Source of the DNA: Gigantopelta aegis
Taxonomy: Eukaryota > Mollusca > Gastropoda > Neomphalida > Peltospiridae
Direction of reading: 5' to 3'
NCBI RefSeq assembly: GCF_016097555.1
Contig: NC_054708.1
Span: forward strand, 3,855,750-3,919,749
DNA length: 64,000 nucleotides
Part shown: piece by piece, positions 1 to 14,625 of the stretch
Position numbering within the stretch: the stretch's first letter is position 1
How the letters are laid out: the number at the start of each line of letters is the position of its first letter
Notes under the pieces: generated by a model
What the model was told of the DNA's origin: nothing
What the model saw: only the letters and a program-made list of their open reading frames with translations
The model's database searches: none
Made by a program: the position numbers and the translations under genes

Positions 1-1142
1 ATGAGACTAGAGGGGCCTGAAGACAATTTACTTTCTATCAAGTTTCTGAGACAAAAATGATTTCACCTTTTGGTCTTAGACTCTTAATGTTTATTTTTGA
101 CACAGATACATGCCATAATAATGTATTTTACAAGGCTAATAACATGTAGCATACATTTTCCTTAAATGCCCAATGTAGCAGATATGCTACATTATTAAAA
201 GTATATACAAATTTATAAAAATTTAAAAAATCAACATGGAAGTGTTAAATGTACACTAACACCTGTAAGTTAAATGAATATGATAATTTTTGGTATTTAT
301 TTTGAGTACTTGGGCAGTAGAGGGTTAAAATAAATGAATGAGTCAAATATGCAGGCATGTCATCCTTCCTGCACTGCCTGTAGGAGGACTACCACTCTTT
401 CAGGACAGGCTTGACAGAATGAACCTTGTAAGTCAAAAAGATATATTGGTTAATATGATATTTAAAATCATTAATGTGTAAGTCACAAAGAATATATTTA
501 TAAACATTGTCAACTAAAACTGGTGTAAATAATGTATGTCAACAAGCAGCCCAACTTAGCTAGATGTGATTTTTTATGTTACATTTTGTGTCATTTCAAA
601 ACAATAAAATGCTGGGTTTAAAAAAAATAAAAAAAATAAAAGGGCACAGTGGAAAAACAGGTACTGCAGCGCAGCATTTTTCTGGCCGCCGACACCGTAA
701 TATTTTAGGGCATAATGGCAAGTAAGGAAGGCACCCACAGCAATTGCCGTCAGTGCCGTGGTGAAATTAGACCTCTGCCAATGCTTGTATACTTGTGGAT
801 ACCCAATGGGGTACACAGCATTTGAAATAAGCACTTGTCTGTCTGTTCTGACAAGTGAAAATCTGCTTGGACAAGCAAACTGTACCTCAAGTAAAAATGT
901 GGACAAGTAAACATTTTCAATATAGTTTCATTTTGAGCAATCAAAAACATTGTCATGTGGACTATTGAAAAATGTTACTTATTTCTATCACTGGTACAAT
1001 AGTTCACACGCCACATTGTTCTATTCACTCTGTTATGCATCTTCAAATTCATGCGAACAGCCAATGGATTAATTTCTGCTGTATTCATGTATTCAAAAAT
1101 CTTCATAAGTATATTCACACTCTTGCATGCAATAAACACATC
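1..1142. other. non-coding, no gene recognised
   Basis: AT-rich sequence left of the first foldback element. I see no exon with supporting splice sites. A slightly GC-richer patch at about 680-770 has a minus-strand open frame, but nothing in it resembles a known family. If the TBC1D13-like gene has a long second intron, this stretch is part of it. Confidence 0.5.
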
Positions 1143-2454
<1,312 letters not shown>

Positions 2455-2484
2455 AAACACATCTACCACAACACATCCCCCACC

Positions 2485-3246
2485 GAAAGAGGTAGCTTGA
2501 GTCACCTTTAGCTCTCCCCTTATTGATATGTTGTAGTGGAGTGCTAGAGGTGACTGTGTTTAATACTTCGGAAATCATTGACAACTAAATGGTAGCCAGC
2601 TACAGTGTCTAAAAAAAAAAAAAATCCTGAATCCGATGCCACAGAGCTTTAGTTTGATTATTCTCAAGTCCAGTTATGACATTAAACTTACATGTTGTTA
2701 ACCAGTACCAAGAAAGTACAACACAGGTTCGTTTCGCATAGAGGCAATGGGTTCTTTGTGTAATGTTGGTACTGGTTAACAACATGTCAGTTTAATCAAG
2801 TTAATGTCATGACTGGACTCGAGAGTAATAAAAGTAAAGCTCCATGGCATCAGATTTAGGAAACAAATTGTATTTTAGACACTGTAGCTGGCTACCATAT
2901 GACCATTGATTTTTATGATCTACTGAAACCCTTAAATAAACACTGTGAAAAAGGACGACTTATGTGATTATTTGATTAGTTAGTGAGAAAGGTTAATCAT
3001 GAGTTTACATACTGAAATGTAATTTTTGAAGTCTACGACCGAAAGGGGTAGCCGAACCCAGCAAGGTATTTTTAGAACTGTATTTAATTCGATTTTAGCA
3101 CCGGTCTATAAGTGGGCACGTGCTGAGAAAGCGAAATCGTTACAGTTGTCAATGACTGCTGGAGTATTACACACAGTCCCCTCTAGCCCTCCATTACAAC
3201 ATATCCTAATGGGGAGGCTAGAGGTGACTCGAATTACGAAAGAGGG
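2485..3246. repeat. two-level nested foldback
   Basis: The outer arms at about 2485-2585 and 3147-3246 are reverse complements. Both include a form of GCTAGAGGTGACT and a sequence reading ATATGTTGTARTGGAG. Inside them is a second, tighter inverted repeat: 2589-2710 pairs with 2767-2898, from ATGGTAGCCAGCTACAGTG outward to CCAGTACCA, leaving a loop of about 56 bp. The sequence is directly visible. The superfamily is unknown and no coding capacity is seen. Confidence 0.75.
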
Positions 3247-3438
3247 AACCAGAAAATAAAGTTAGAGCACAGTTAATGTGCAGTTTTTGTGACACGCCCC
3301 CTCCCCCCAGAACAGTGATTTCCCAAATTACTGGCATGACAGTTATAGAACATCCAACATCAACGAGGAAACCATCGTGTCATGGTAGTAATGTATGACA
3401 ATTACTGTCTTCTGCATGCAATTGGCAGGGAAGCTTAC

Positions 3439-3650
3439 CATTGAAACATAACTTCCGCAACTTCTTGATGTCAATAATTTCACAATTCAAAACATTCTCA
3501 AATTCCTTCAACCTGAAATAGAATAAAAGAAACAATATTTCATAAATATGAGTAGATTTTTTGAATATTCATATATAATTTCCAATGGTATGTTTAAGGG
3601 GGCGTTTCCAATAAAAAAAACATTACCAACCTTGCCTTGTAGGCTGCCAT
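3439..3650 (-). CDS. TBC1D13: TBC1D13-like Rab GTPase-activating protein, first two coding exons
   Basis: Exon 1 (3650-3631) encodes MAAYKA plus two bases of the next codon, with the donor at 3630. Exon 2 (3512-3439) follows a good acceptor (CTATTTCAG) and ends at the strong donor GTAAGC. The two exons share phase. They join to give a start of MAAYKARLKEFENVL, followed by a segment ending IDIKKLRKLCFNG. This lines up with the N-terminus of animal TBC1D13 (short leader, then R-x2-x-F-x-x-VL, then RELCFSG), just before the TBC domain. TBC1D13 family proteins act as GAPs for Rab GTPases such as Rab35 in membrane traffic. The TBC catalytic domain itself is not in the window and must lie to the left. 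The start ATG has G at +4. The gene is divergent from FBXW5. The two-exon match is short, so identity is good but not certain. Confidence 0.78.
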
Positions 3651-3784
3651 TCTGTGTTTACATACAATGCGCATGTGCTAACAGTTAGTTCGGCTTCCAA
3701 AGTGTGTATTTGATTGTTGTAACACGGAGTATATTCACAAAATACGTTAATAGGAAAAGTTAAAGGTGTAGTTTGGTTTTGTTT

Positions 3785-4025
3785 TTGCTTTTGTTTTCAA
3801 CGACACCACTCGATCACATTTATTTATTATGTCAATGTGAAACATTTGGTAATTCTGACATTATAATCTTAGAGAAGAAACCAGTTCCAATTTCCCATTA
3901 TTAGCATGGGAACTTTTATATGTTCCATCACAGAGATAGGATAACACATAAGTAGACGGCGTTTGAGTCGTGGTGTACTGGAAGGAATGAGAAATAGATC
4001 CTAGACCGCCTGGACTACGTCCACC
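3785..4025 (-). mobile_element. tRNA-derived SINE, degraded
   Basis: The sequence runs in reverse orientation from the 3' tail (AACGACACCACT) through the ATATGTTCCATCAC core to a tRNA-like head ending GACTACGTCCACCCCC. It is diverged, especially in the head. It belongs to the same SINE family as 14817-15118 and 59508-59805. Confidence 0.8.
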
Positions 4026-4177
4026 CCCAAATCAACATAAAATAACAGTCGACACACAGTGTGTGCATTTAAAAATGATATTTGGTTTCTGTTAAAAAAA
4101 TTCCCCAGCAACATAAGCAATTGTTTTCCATTACTGCCGAAATGCTGAGAGTAAATGACAAAATTGTGCTCCATTTT

Positions 4178-4220
4178 TTTTTTTGGGGGGGGGGGGGTTT
4201 CTTCTCTTTTTTTTTTTCAA
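4178..4220. repeat. poly-T / poly-G / poly-T run
   Basis: A homopolymer patch with a run of about ten Gs flanked by T runs. Proline- and lysine-rich open frames across it are artefacts. Confidence 0.9.
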
Positions 4221-5247
4221 ACAGCAAATGTCACTAACAAAAACCTGACTGAGGATTAAAAGTTCCCCCGAATCACTGTCAGCAGAAACTGTCAGTTTAT
4301 TCGCCTGACACTTCACTCGTCGATACATTCACCCCACTTCGTCTTTAGATGAACCGTTGTGAAGACTGTCAAAACAGTGATTAGCATAATAGCTGTTCGC
4401 AAATGATGAGCATATCATTGATTCATTCCCCACCAGACATAGACAAATTTTATAAATGTATGTTCTTTTTCATCTAAACCCATTTAAATAATTAACTCGT
4501 ATGTCATAAGTGGTAGGATGTGACAGCAAGTTTCTCTAAATGAAGTTTTAAAATACTAGTATGTGGTATTACGAGATACACACTAAAGTGCGCAATATTC
4601 CTTTCCGATTCTACCGACCAATCGAACGCATCCTGAACATTTTGCGTAACAGGAAATACAATACCGTACATGTGTGGGAAAAGGGGGAAAGGGTAAATTT
4701 TATTTTAATTTTTGTATTTAGAGGCCTGTTATTAATGATATGTTTATTTATAATCATTTTATATCGAGCTTGTTCGGGTAAAAATAATATCATAGAATTT
4801 TTGTTTCAGATTTAAATTTTGAAACAAATTGTTGCAGGGAAATAAAGCCATAAAGGGAAATAAATCGGAATGAAAAACTCAGTGAGTCAGTTTTAGCCAA
4901 TTCAGGGCGGACAGTGATGCAAAACGTAAGTCGTCAGATCCAAAAATAACAAGAGCATGTGCGAGACAACACAAGGAAATAATCCCGTAACACCACCCCG
5001 TTGAGTTATTGAAGTAACGTAATTAATCGCATCTAACCCAAACCTAATGATTTAAATGTGTTATTTGGGATTAAAATAAGGAAATCTTGCCACTCATTTT
5101 ATTGCTTTTCAAAATGGTAAAGCGCTCGCCTAAAACGTCAGTCAAAAGATCTGTAGATGGACCCATTGGGTTATGTCACAAAATACTCCTAAATACTCAC
5201 TTACCTTTATCTACCACAGTCTGAATGAACTACTTTTGTTTCAACAG

Positions 5248-5610
5248 GATTTATGAGATAGAAGAAATACGACGATGGACTTGCTTCCAGATAACATCCT
5301 TCTGGACATTTTCAACTTCTTACCGATTCCCTGCCTCATCCAGGCCGCTTACTCATGCAGGAATTGGTACCGTGTTGCCATGGACAACCTGTTGTGGAAG
5401 AATCTGCTCCATCGACACTGGAGGATTCCACGCAGTGTTCCCATGATGCCAGGCAAGCGGTCATGGTATGAGGAATGTCGCCGTCTCAAGGACCTGACTC
5501 CGACAGTCGAGTGTCAGGTGATCCAAGAACACAAGGACCAGGTCCTGCACGTCAGTTTCTCACACAACGGGAAATACTTCGCTACATCGTCCAAGGACGG
5601 CTTCATCAAG
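5248..5610 (+). CDS. FBXW5: FBXW5 coding exon 1 (F-box)
   Basis: It opens after TTGTTTCAACAG and carries 27 nt of 5' UTR before the ATG at 5275. It ends AAG, with donor GTTAGC at 5611, in phase 0. It encodes the F-box and the first WD blade. Confidence 0.92.
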
Positions 5611-8600
5611 GTTAGCTCATTGGTTCATTTCACACATCGCCCCTAACCCCCTCGACTGAGTACTCTGCCATTTGAGAGCTAGACAGACATTTGGATGGTT
5701 ATGATATTAGATCACTCTCTCAGCCAGAGATAACTCTTCAAGCGAAAACACTAAATGGCAGCCTACCACACTGTAGGCAATGATTAATTGATTCCTGCCC
5801 TGATAAACATAAATCCTATGTTGGATGCTAAATACCTTTATAACATTAATTTGATCATTTTCGAATTCTCCGATAACAAATATTTCACATAGTAACCACT
5901 AATACACACACTATGGAAAAAACCCAGACAGCACCCACTTTCAATATGTAGTTGCCGTTGTTGGGTACATTGGGCTATTTCTTGTTCCAGCCAGTGCACC
6001 ATGACTGGTATATCAAAGGCCGTGGTATGTGCTATCCTGTCTGTGGGATGGTGCATATAAAAGATACCATGCTGCATTTGGACAAATGTAGTGGGTTTCC
6101 TCTGATGACTACGTGTCAGAATTGCCAAATGTTTGACATCCAATAGCCGATTATTAATTAATATGCTCCTGTTCTGTGTGTATTACTATTAGTGATTACT
6201 ATGTGAATTATTTGTTGTCAGGAAACTCAAAAATGATCAATGTTACTTTTTAGGTATTTAACGTCACGTTTTACATAGGATTGTTGTTTTATTAGAGCAG
6301 GAATCTTTGACTACCATTTGGCACAATATTGATATACTTTGTTCTCTCAGTGTATAACTGTCCAGTGTATAGCTCTCTTGCCGTCAGAGTACTCCAGCTA
6401 TCCACCCCCAACATGTACAGCTTAGGAGGTGACTGATGGGTGCGTCATGGGTGCGATTTAGCTCAGTGCTTCCAGTGCACTTGTCAGGTTTGTATCCCAG
6501 ACCTGTGACAGTTGTAAATTTGCATAAAAATTAATTCATGTAACCCATTTCCTTTTTGTATAACCCATTATGTCCCTGTAAATGATATCCTAAGTTTAAA
6601 AAATCAGTTATATGCATGGTCGATGTTTATTAAACTATCGTTCTTGCAGTTTTGAGAAGCCCAACCAGTACCCCAGGACTAGTATATATCAAAGGATAGA
6701 TCTGTTCCTCTCTGTTGGAATGCATGCATATAAAAGATACCTTTATGCTGTTCAATAGGAAGTAGCTATGTAGTGGCAATGGGTTTGATCTCTCACCATC
6801 TAGGTCAAAAGGTGCTGACTTCAACTCATCCCGTTGTCTAACTGTAAATAGATTTGAGGATGTGTGTAATACTTAACAGGTGTTGTTGTCAACTCATCCC
6901 GTTGTCTAAGTAACCATATAATTATATATTTGATGATGTGTGTAATACAACAGGTGTGGTCGTCAACTCATCCAGTTGTTCTCCGGTACCAGCATGACAT
7001 GAAGCCCGAATTCAACTGGAAATACACCCAGTACTCTGTGTTCAACGAGAGCGACACACTACTGCTTGTGTCAGGGGTGCATTTCGGAAATTTAAGTACA
7101 TCAGGGGAGATTGCCGTCTTCAGTATTGTAGGTAAGATATAAGTCAACCGGAAACAAGGTTGATTTAAAAGACATCACAAAACACTGTCAATAGAAACCC
7201 AAGCCCACTATTAGCAAATAATAAAATCTGTAAAAATACTGTGAGAATGCAAGCTGAATCATTTATTTTTTAAATACATACAGGTACATGATACATTTAT
7301 ATTTAAAAAAGTAGATGTCTAATACATTAAGAAGTAGATGGCAATTTAACTGCCGGCTATCGGTAAATGAAAAGGTTGACTACTAAACACATTTAAATAC
7401 ACATGTACTTGTATACATGTATTGCTCAATCAAATGACAAACTATTATTTTGCTACACAAATGTGTTATTAAATTTTTGAGTTGTGGATGTTTACAGTGG
7501 TAATACTCAATTTTGGGAGTGGTAATATAATTTAAATAATTTAGTTTATATTCACATGTGATATATTAGATATCCCACTGTGTATTATGAAATACTTACC
7601 AATTATTGACTGTCATTGAGGGCAGTATCGGGTTTTATGGACCGAAGAAATGGATAAATCCATAAAACCTGATATTGCCTGAAATAAGGTCAATAATTGT
7701 TTTATTACAAAATAAAATCCATAAATTTGTACATTACTGCTTTATTTATCAGAATCGAAATACACTAATGCTTATAATTTCCTGCAAAAGACGTTCTAAC
7801 TGATGAGATTGTATCTCATAAGTTTATGGTTGTTTACATTACAACAAGAGGAATGTGGAAATAAACAGTTGAAACATTACCAAGACACAAATTAAATTAG
7901 AAACACTATGACCAGCAATTTGTCAAAATCATATTAATAACAAAATAAAAAATAAGTCTGAACAAACATTTAAACTGAACAGTTACTGATTACTTCTAAA
8001 TGCATTTTTTATGTGTAACATAAAATCCTGAGAGTGTCAATTCCAACAGCAGTTTGATGTATCATGTACGTTTCTAAAACTGCGAGGTATTCCTTGCACA
8101 GTTTGACAATTACTGACCTTGTTTTTGTCAAATTTGTGGAATTAAACTCAGTATTCAGAATAAAGATGTTATCTGTTTTTTCGAAGGACAGCAAAGCGTT
8201 TTTTTGTCACAAGTTTATGGTTGTTTACATTAGAATTAGCAGTTGATGTTGCATTACATTACCTACTCATTAATTGGATAGAATTTTATCTCGTCTTTAT
8301 TTTCATTGGTTAAATTTCCCAGGGCAATATCACTTTTGATCTGACCGGTGGGACTGTCTCAGGGCAATATCACTATTTACGGGAGGTCATGTGACTGGTT
8401 TTTGACCAATAAGAATACAGATATATTTTCATTATGTATATGGAATAGGTAGATGTTGCATAATCAGTTTAAAAAAAAACAGGAGCAGAAATAAAGCACA
8501 CTTTTTAAAATGCGTACGTGTGTGTGTGTGTGTGTATGTGTGTATAAATGACCAGACCTCACTGTTTAAGGGGAGCTATCATCCTCTATCACTCCTCTGA

Positions 8601-11600
8601 GTCTAGTTCAAGGAGAGCAATTTTTCGTTCCCCTTAGCATGTGTATTAAAACAAAAAGTACTATAAAAGGATTAAATATCAACGCTCAGTACAGTAATAT
8701 CTTAAATGGCTCACCGTAATCTAAATTAGGGGAGCAATTAATCACTCCTCCCAAAGTGTTTCATGTCGAGGTCTGAATCATACTCTTCAAAATGTCCAAA
8801 CTTCATGGCAATATTCAGTGTTCTATTTAAATCATGGAGACACAAGTTGAACTTTGAGCTGGTGAGATGCTATTTGATATAAAATGACCTAATATCGAAA
8901 TATATTTAACAATGTGATTGTTTCAGATAACTAAGCTGGTGAGATGCTATTTGATATAAAGTGTCCTAATATAGAAATATACTTAACAATGCGATTGTTT
9001 CAGATAACTAAGCTGGTGAGATGCTATTTGATATGAAGTGTCCTAATATAGAAATATACTTAACAATGCGATTGTTTCAGATAACTTTGAGCTGCAGTGT
9101 CGGGTGATTAACAAGCCGTATGACGTGTTTGGGACGTGGTACAACGATACACATCTCGTGTCAGGAAACCTGCACTGGACTGGACATCTCAACTCCTGTT
9201 CCGCTCTCTGGCTAAATAAGGTTTGTTTTGTAACACCCTTCTCAAATCAGCGCTATGAGAGTTTGTCCCCATCCCACCCCCCCTCCCCCCAAAAAAAATT
9301 AGACCAGTGTATAGTAAAGTTTTGTCTTTCAGTTCCTGTCATTAAAAATTTGTTTCATAATTCACTTTTTCTTAAATGGTGAAACGAATCTCAAAACAGC
9401 ATGGTATTGTAGTATTTGGAAATATACTTTAATTTAAACAGTTAAAAACGAACGCCCCCTCCCCCCTTTCCGAAAAACCCATCTAAGTATGGAATGCCCA
9501 TAGGATAGTTAAAAAATGACATTTTGAACATATGATTGACAACTTAAATACATTTCTTGTGTTGTTTTTGGCATCACAACATTTGATCTTCAATGACATT
9601 TCTAAGTCAGGCAAGTGTATATTCAGTGGGGTCAAGAGAAGTAGTACTGGTAGGTGAAAACAAAATTATAATCCACTATTACCATCTGCATGTACATCTG
9701 TTGTGTAACATATTTAGGTTGATACCAAAGTCTCAGAAAGATAACTAGTTCATATTAACCAGTCAGGAATAAGCTGTTAAATGCATACAACAGGAAACCC
9801 ATTTATTCTTGTTAATTCTTTACTTGGTAAACATGTGTTAAATGAGTGGTGAAATTGATACCTGTCACCTATTAATGCAATTCATGATATTGTAATAACC
9901 TGGGCACGGTTCCACGAAAGAATTGTAGCTAAGGTTAATTGTAGTGACTTAAGGTGAATTTTACAGCTGGCACCGTAAACTTTACAGCCGTTCCACATAG
10001 CAATCTTATGGTAGTCGTAAGTGCCCCATTAATGATTAAAATCTTCTTTGCGAAGAAGTGCGAATTAGTTAAATAATAAATTGGTTACTGACTTTTCGGA
10101 ACATCTTGGATGTATTCACTGGTATCGGACATCCATGAAGTAACTTTGTCAGTTTATTTACTAAGTGATTTTGCTGAATGCATAAGACATGAGAGTCATC
10201 TCCCATATTTTGGTGTGAAGGTTGTATGGCGTCAAATTTGTTTCGTCGAACACCTAGTTTCATAAATTATATTTGGTATATATTAGATATTTTTGACACA
10301 AAAAGTTAGTATCCTTCTTAGAAAATGACCAAATCATCATGTAACTGCCGTTTGACATCTATGTCAGTGGCTTGCAACTGCCTCGCACCTATTGTAAACT
10401 TTCACAGTAATTTATGATGATAGTAAGTTACCCGTGTCGTGCAACGAGCTGGCGATCATAGAAAAAAAATAAAGTTGCGATGGTGGTTATTTACGGTAGT
10501 AGTGTTAACCCTTATCCTGCCGTTGACGTGTATACACGTCAAGCGTCATCACAATGACGTCACTTTGCATTGTTTTCATTTAAAAATCGTTTTCTAAATT
10601 AATTGTTGACATTTTTGTCAAAAACAAAGTAAGAAAATATCAATAAATAGTCTTAGAATGACATATGCAAATATTTGCTAAATTGTTGTTGTACATCTTA
10701 TGTTTTTTTTTAAAACAAAAAATACCCGTCAAATGGCGCGAGCTATTGTTTGTCATGGTTTCTTGTTTTTTTGTAGCGGTTTCTTTTATCTCTACAAAGT
10801 TGTCATAATATACTATTATATATGAACTACATTATGACAGTTGCATTAAAATAGAACAAGTATCACTTTTAATGCATAAAAAAAGGTACAAACACAATCA
10901 ACTAGTTGTAATCCGACGGCATAAACAGTCATCGAAAAGCGCCATTTCCCTATTTCTATTTATAAACAACAGGTCATGTGACAGCACATTTCCCGCCATA
11001 CAATTTGACAGTAGTAGTATACATGGTTTGCATGTGCTGCTAACTGTTTTCATTAATAATTACAACGTGGTTACTTATACTACAGCAGACGATATTCTAA
11101 CTAGCTACATGTATGTTTGCTTGAACAGTTACGTCGACTATATGATCGAATACGTACATGTGCTCGGTGTTCGTTGTTTTTCTGCCAGTTTTTCCTTTTT
11201 CCTTTTCAACATGACATATTACATTCACAATGGTATTAATCACTACTGAGTGGATATATATACTCTTCAAAAAAAGAAACGCAAAAGGGTACAAATGGGT
11301 TATAACTCCGATTTTATGTTTCCTACCGGTTCATGCTTTGTGAATATAAGGTCATTGCATGTCCCAAACACATTCCCACGGTTACATTCGATAAAACGCA
11401 GCTACTGTACAATAAAGTTCCAAAATGTGAATATTCGCAAAAACGCAGCCACGTGCAAACCATGTCACCACTGCACGTGCGTTGTCTGCACGTGCAACAT
11501 GAACACCGACAGTATAAAAGTGCAGGGTGTTCGCTTGCCTGGCCTCTGTATCTGGCCGACAGTTGACAATCCAGGACATGCCACGTCTCAGTGAACCGCA

Positions 11601-14590
11601 GAGAAACAATGCCATCGGCTGACTAGACGCAGGCGAATCCAGAACGGCCGTTGCCAGGGCATTCCATGTGTCCCCAAGCACCATCTCCAGACTGTGGGAC
11701 CGTTACCAGCAACATGGATCAACACGTGACCTCCCTAGATCCGGTCGACCACGGGTCACTACCCCCGGGCAGGACCGCTACATCCGGGTACGCCACCTTC
11801 GGGAACGATTGACTACTGCCACCTCCACAGCCGCAGCAATACCAGGTTTGCGCAGGATATCCGACCAGACCGTACGGAACCGCCTACGTGAGGTAGGAAT
11901 TCGTGCCAGACGTCCAGTTCGAGGTGTATCTTAACACCACAACACCGTCGACTCCGACTGCAGTGGTGCCAGATTCATCGACAATGGCCTCAACTGCGAT
12001 GGAGACAGGTGTGGTTCAGTGACGAGTCCCGATTTCTGCTCTGACGTCATGATGGAAGATGTCGCGTGTATAGGCGTCGTGGTGAACGTTATGCAGCAAA
12101 CTGCGTGCAGGAAGTGGACAGATTCGGCGGGGGTAGTGTCATGGTGTGGGCAGCCATCTCACACACTGGCAGAACTGACCTGGTCCATGTGCAGGGCAAC
12201 CTGAATGCACAGGGCTACATTGACCAGATCCTCCGGCCACACATCATTCCAGTTATGGCCAACGCCAACGCAGTGTTCCAACATGACAACGCCAGGCCTC
12301 ACACAGCACGTCTCACAACGGCTTTCCTACAGAACAACAACATTAATGTCCTTCCTTGGCCATCGATATCACCGGATTTGAACCCAATTGAGCATCTATG
12401 GGACGAGTTGGACCGACGCCAGCGACAACCACAGCCCCAGACCCTGCCCGAGCTGGCAGCAGCCTTGCAGGCCGAGTGGGCCACCATCCCCCGGGATGTC
12501 ATCCGTACTCTGGTTGCTTCAATGGGCAGGCGGTGCCAGGCAGTTGTCAACACACGCGGAGGCCACACCCGGTATTGACTCCAGATGACCTTGACCTTGG
12601 TGGTGTGTCCTATCACTTACTCACAATGGACTAGAGTGAATTGTGAACAATCCTGCAACATTTGGTAATTATTGGACTCACCATTCAATAATTAAATCAA
12701 TTCTCCAAATGTTACGACAATGTGGTTTTGCGTTTCTTCTTTTGAAGAGTATATTTGTTTTCATTTTTTAAAAATGAATTACAAACAATAGGTTAAGAAT
12801 ATCTTCTGAACTAGTCTGGGGAATACCTTGACCTACATTATTTTCAATAACCAATCACAAAACATTCTCGTTGCGTGTCACACATAATTATGTGTCGCCA
12901 CCGGTTTTTTGTTTTATTATTGAAATAGATTAAAGCATGTACTATACTGTACCAGTCGCGGATTGAACGATTGTGTGGGTGGGGGAGGCGCCGTACATGG
13001 CTCTTTATGAATAAGTTAGCGTATACAAGCAGTGAATGTTTTGTAATTATGTTTGTATGGTGGATGACAACTTTAAAAAATTCAGGCATCTGTGCTGGGA
13101 TTTTAGGTAGGGGCATCTGGAGAGCGAAGTTTATAGGGGATATGTATTGAATTTGGTTTTGATTTTTTAATCTGCTCGAGCAGGGACCGGAAAGGGGGTG
13201 GGGGGGCAGGCGACCCATTCCCTGCACACATCTGCAAATGTTATAGAGATAAATTAATCATCATGAGGTAAACTGTAGTTGTGTTGGATCTATTGTACTT
13301 TGATAAATTTATTAGTACCAAAATCTAAATTTCAGGCGAATACGACAGAGACATTCGGGCAAATTGAGCTGGCCTGAAACCTTTTCATCATGTACTAGTA
13401 GTTCCATCATTTCTCTCACAATGCTAGTGTGTAGTGCTTCGTTTGAAACCCTATATTATATATAGCTGGTTGGCATTAACGCTAAAACTAATAAATGTTG
13501 TTTTTTAGTTGGTGGTATTTTCGTTTAATTTGGGCGCAAATTAGCCTGCCTTTCTCCCTCTCCCACCCCTACAAAACAAAACGGGATCTCGTAGCTTATG
13601 ATTAGTACATCATGCCTGTACGGTACCAATTGGTGTGGATGCGTCGGGGGTATACACACCCTTGCCGCGAGGTCCAATTTTTTTTCCCTTGCAACAGTTA
13701 TTGATCGTTTTTTTAGAACATCGACACGGTCCTTTTTTTCGTGTTACGCAACACCCCAAAAAAATCGTGCGGTAACTATATGGACCTATATAAAATGTGA
13801 AAATTACAGTAGGATAATGGTTTGCAATAGATTCAGTGTAAATAATCACGTTTTTTATTTTAAAAATATGGTGATATTTTAATTATTTTTTTTAAATAAC
13901 AATTAAAAAGAAAAACATTCCACGTACTTTAGCAGGGCGGATACTGTTGTGTAGGCCACGACCCGAAACATTGTTTTTGTCTCAAAAATCGTTAAACAAA
14001 TTATTTAATGCAAATAAAATGTTGTATTCAGGATGTAATAATCACAAATAAAACGATCCTATATTGTTGATAAAAATATCAAAGAAAAATCGCAAAAACA
14101 TCGAAGTGTAGTTGACCTATATTATCAACGCTTGACCCAGATACAATACTTCGCGGGACCAACTGCCAGTGATTTCTTCTTCTTTCACTCCCTCAATAAA
14201 CATGTCAGAAGAAGTTACACAAATATAAATTCATGATTCCGATAATAATGTTTTCAAGATTTACTAGTACTTGTGTGACATCTCAAGTGACCTATTGCGG
14301 TAGGGAGCACATTTTCTACGTCCGCTCGGACTACTGTGAGTCACGCATAAACGTTTCATGTTTTTGACTTCTCAAAAAGGTCTTAATCAGTTCCAACTAC
14401 ATTTTGTGCCACACCTAAACACATTCTGACCTCCTTCTCCAAGGGCCTAAGCGACAGGGCCCAAAATGAAAAATAAATGAAGCAGCATCAGGGCCGTAGC
14501 TGGGGGGGGGGGGGCAGAAAAATCCGGAAAGCATTATAGAAAATTCTCTTCTTAACCGTTTAAGGAGTTTTAGACTATTAACTACTCGGT

Positions 14591-14625
<35 letters not shown>

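Larger units (their letters stand above)
3651..5274. promoter_or_regulatory. divergent intergenic region TBC1D13-like / FBXW5-like
   Basis: About 1.6 kb separates the two start codons, which face away from each other. Both promoters must be here unless distal 5' exons exist. A SINE relic occupies 3785-4025. A possible FBXW5 non-coding first exon ends at 4925, where the sequence gives a near-ideal donor (AAAAC then GTAAGTCG); its start is not determined. The FBXW5 coding exon opens after an acceptor at 5246-5247. No TATA box was recognised. Confidence 0.5.

Noticed and set aside
574-906. Minus-strand frame of 110 codons with hydrophobic stretches
   Set aside because: AT-rich ends (poly-A derived Phe/Leu runs) and no recognisable domain or splice support.
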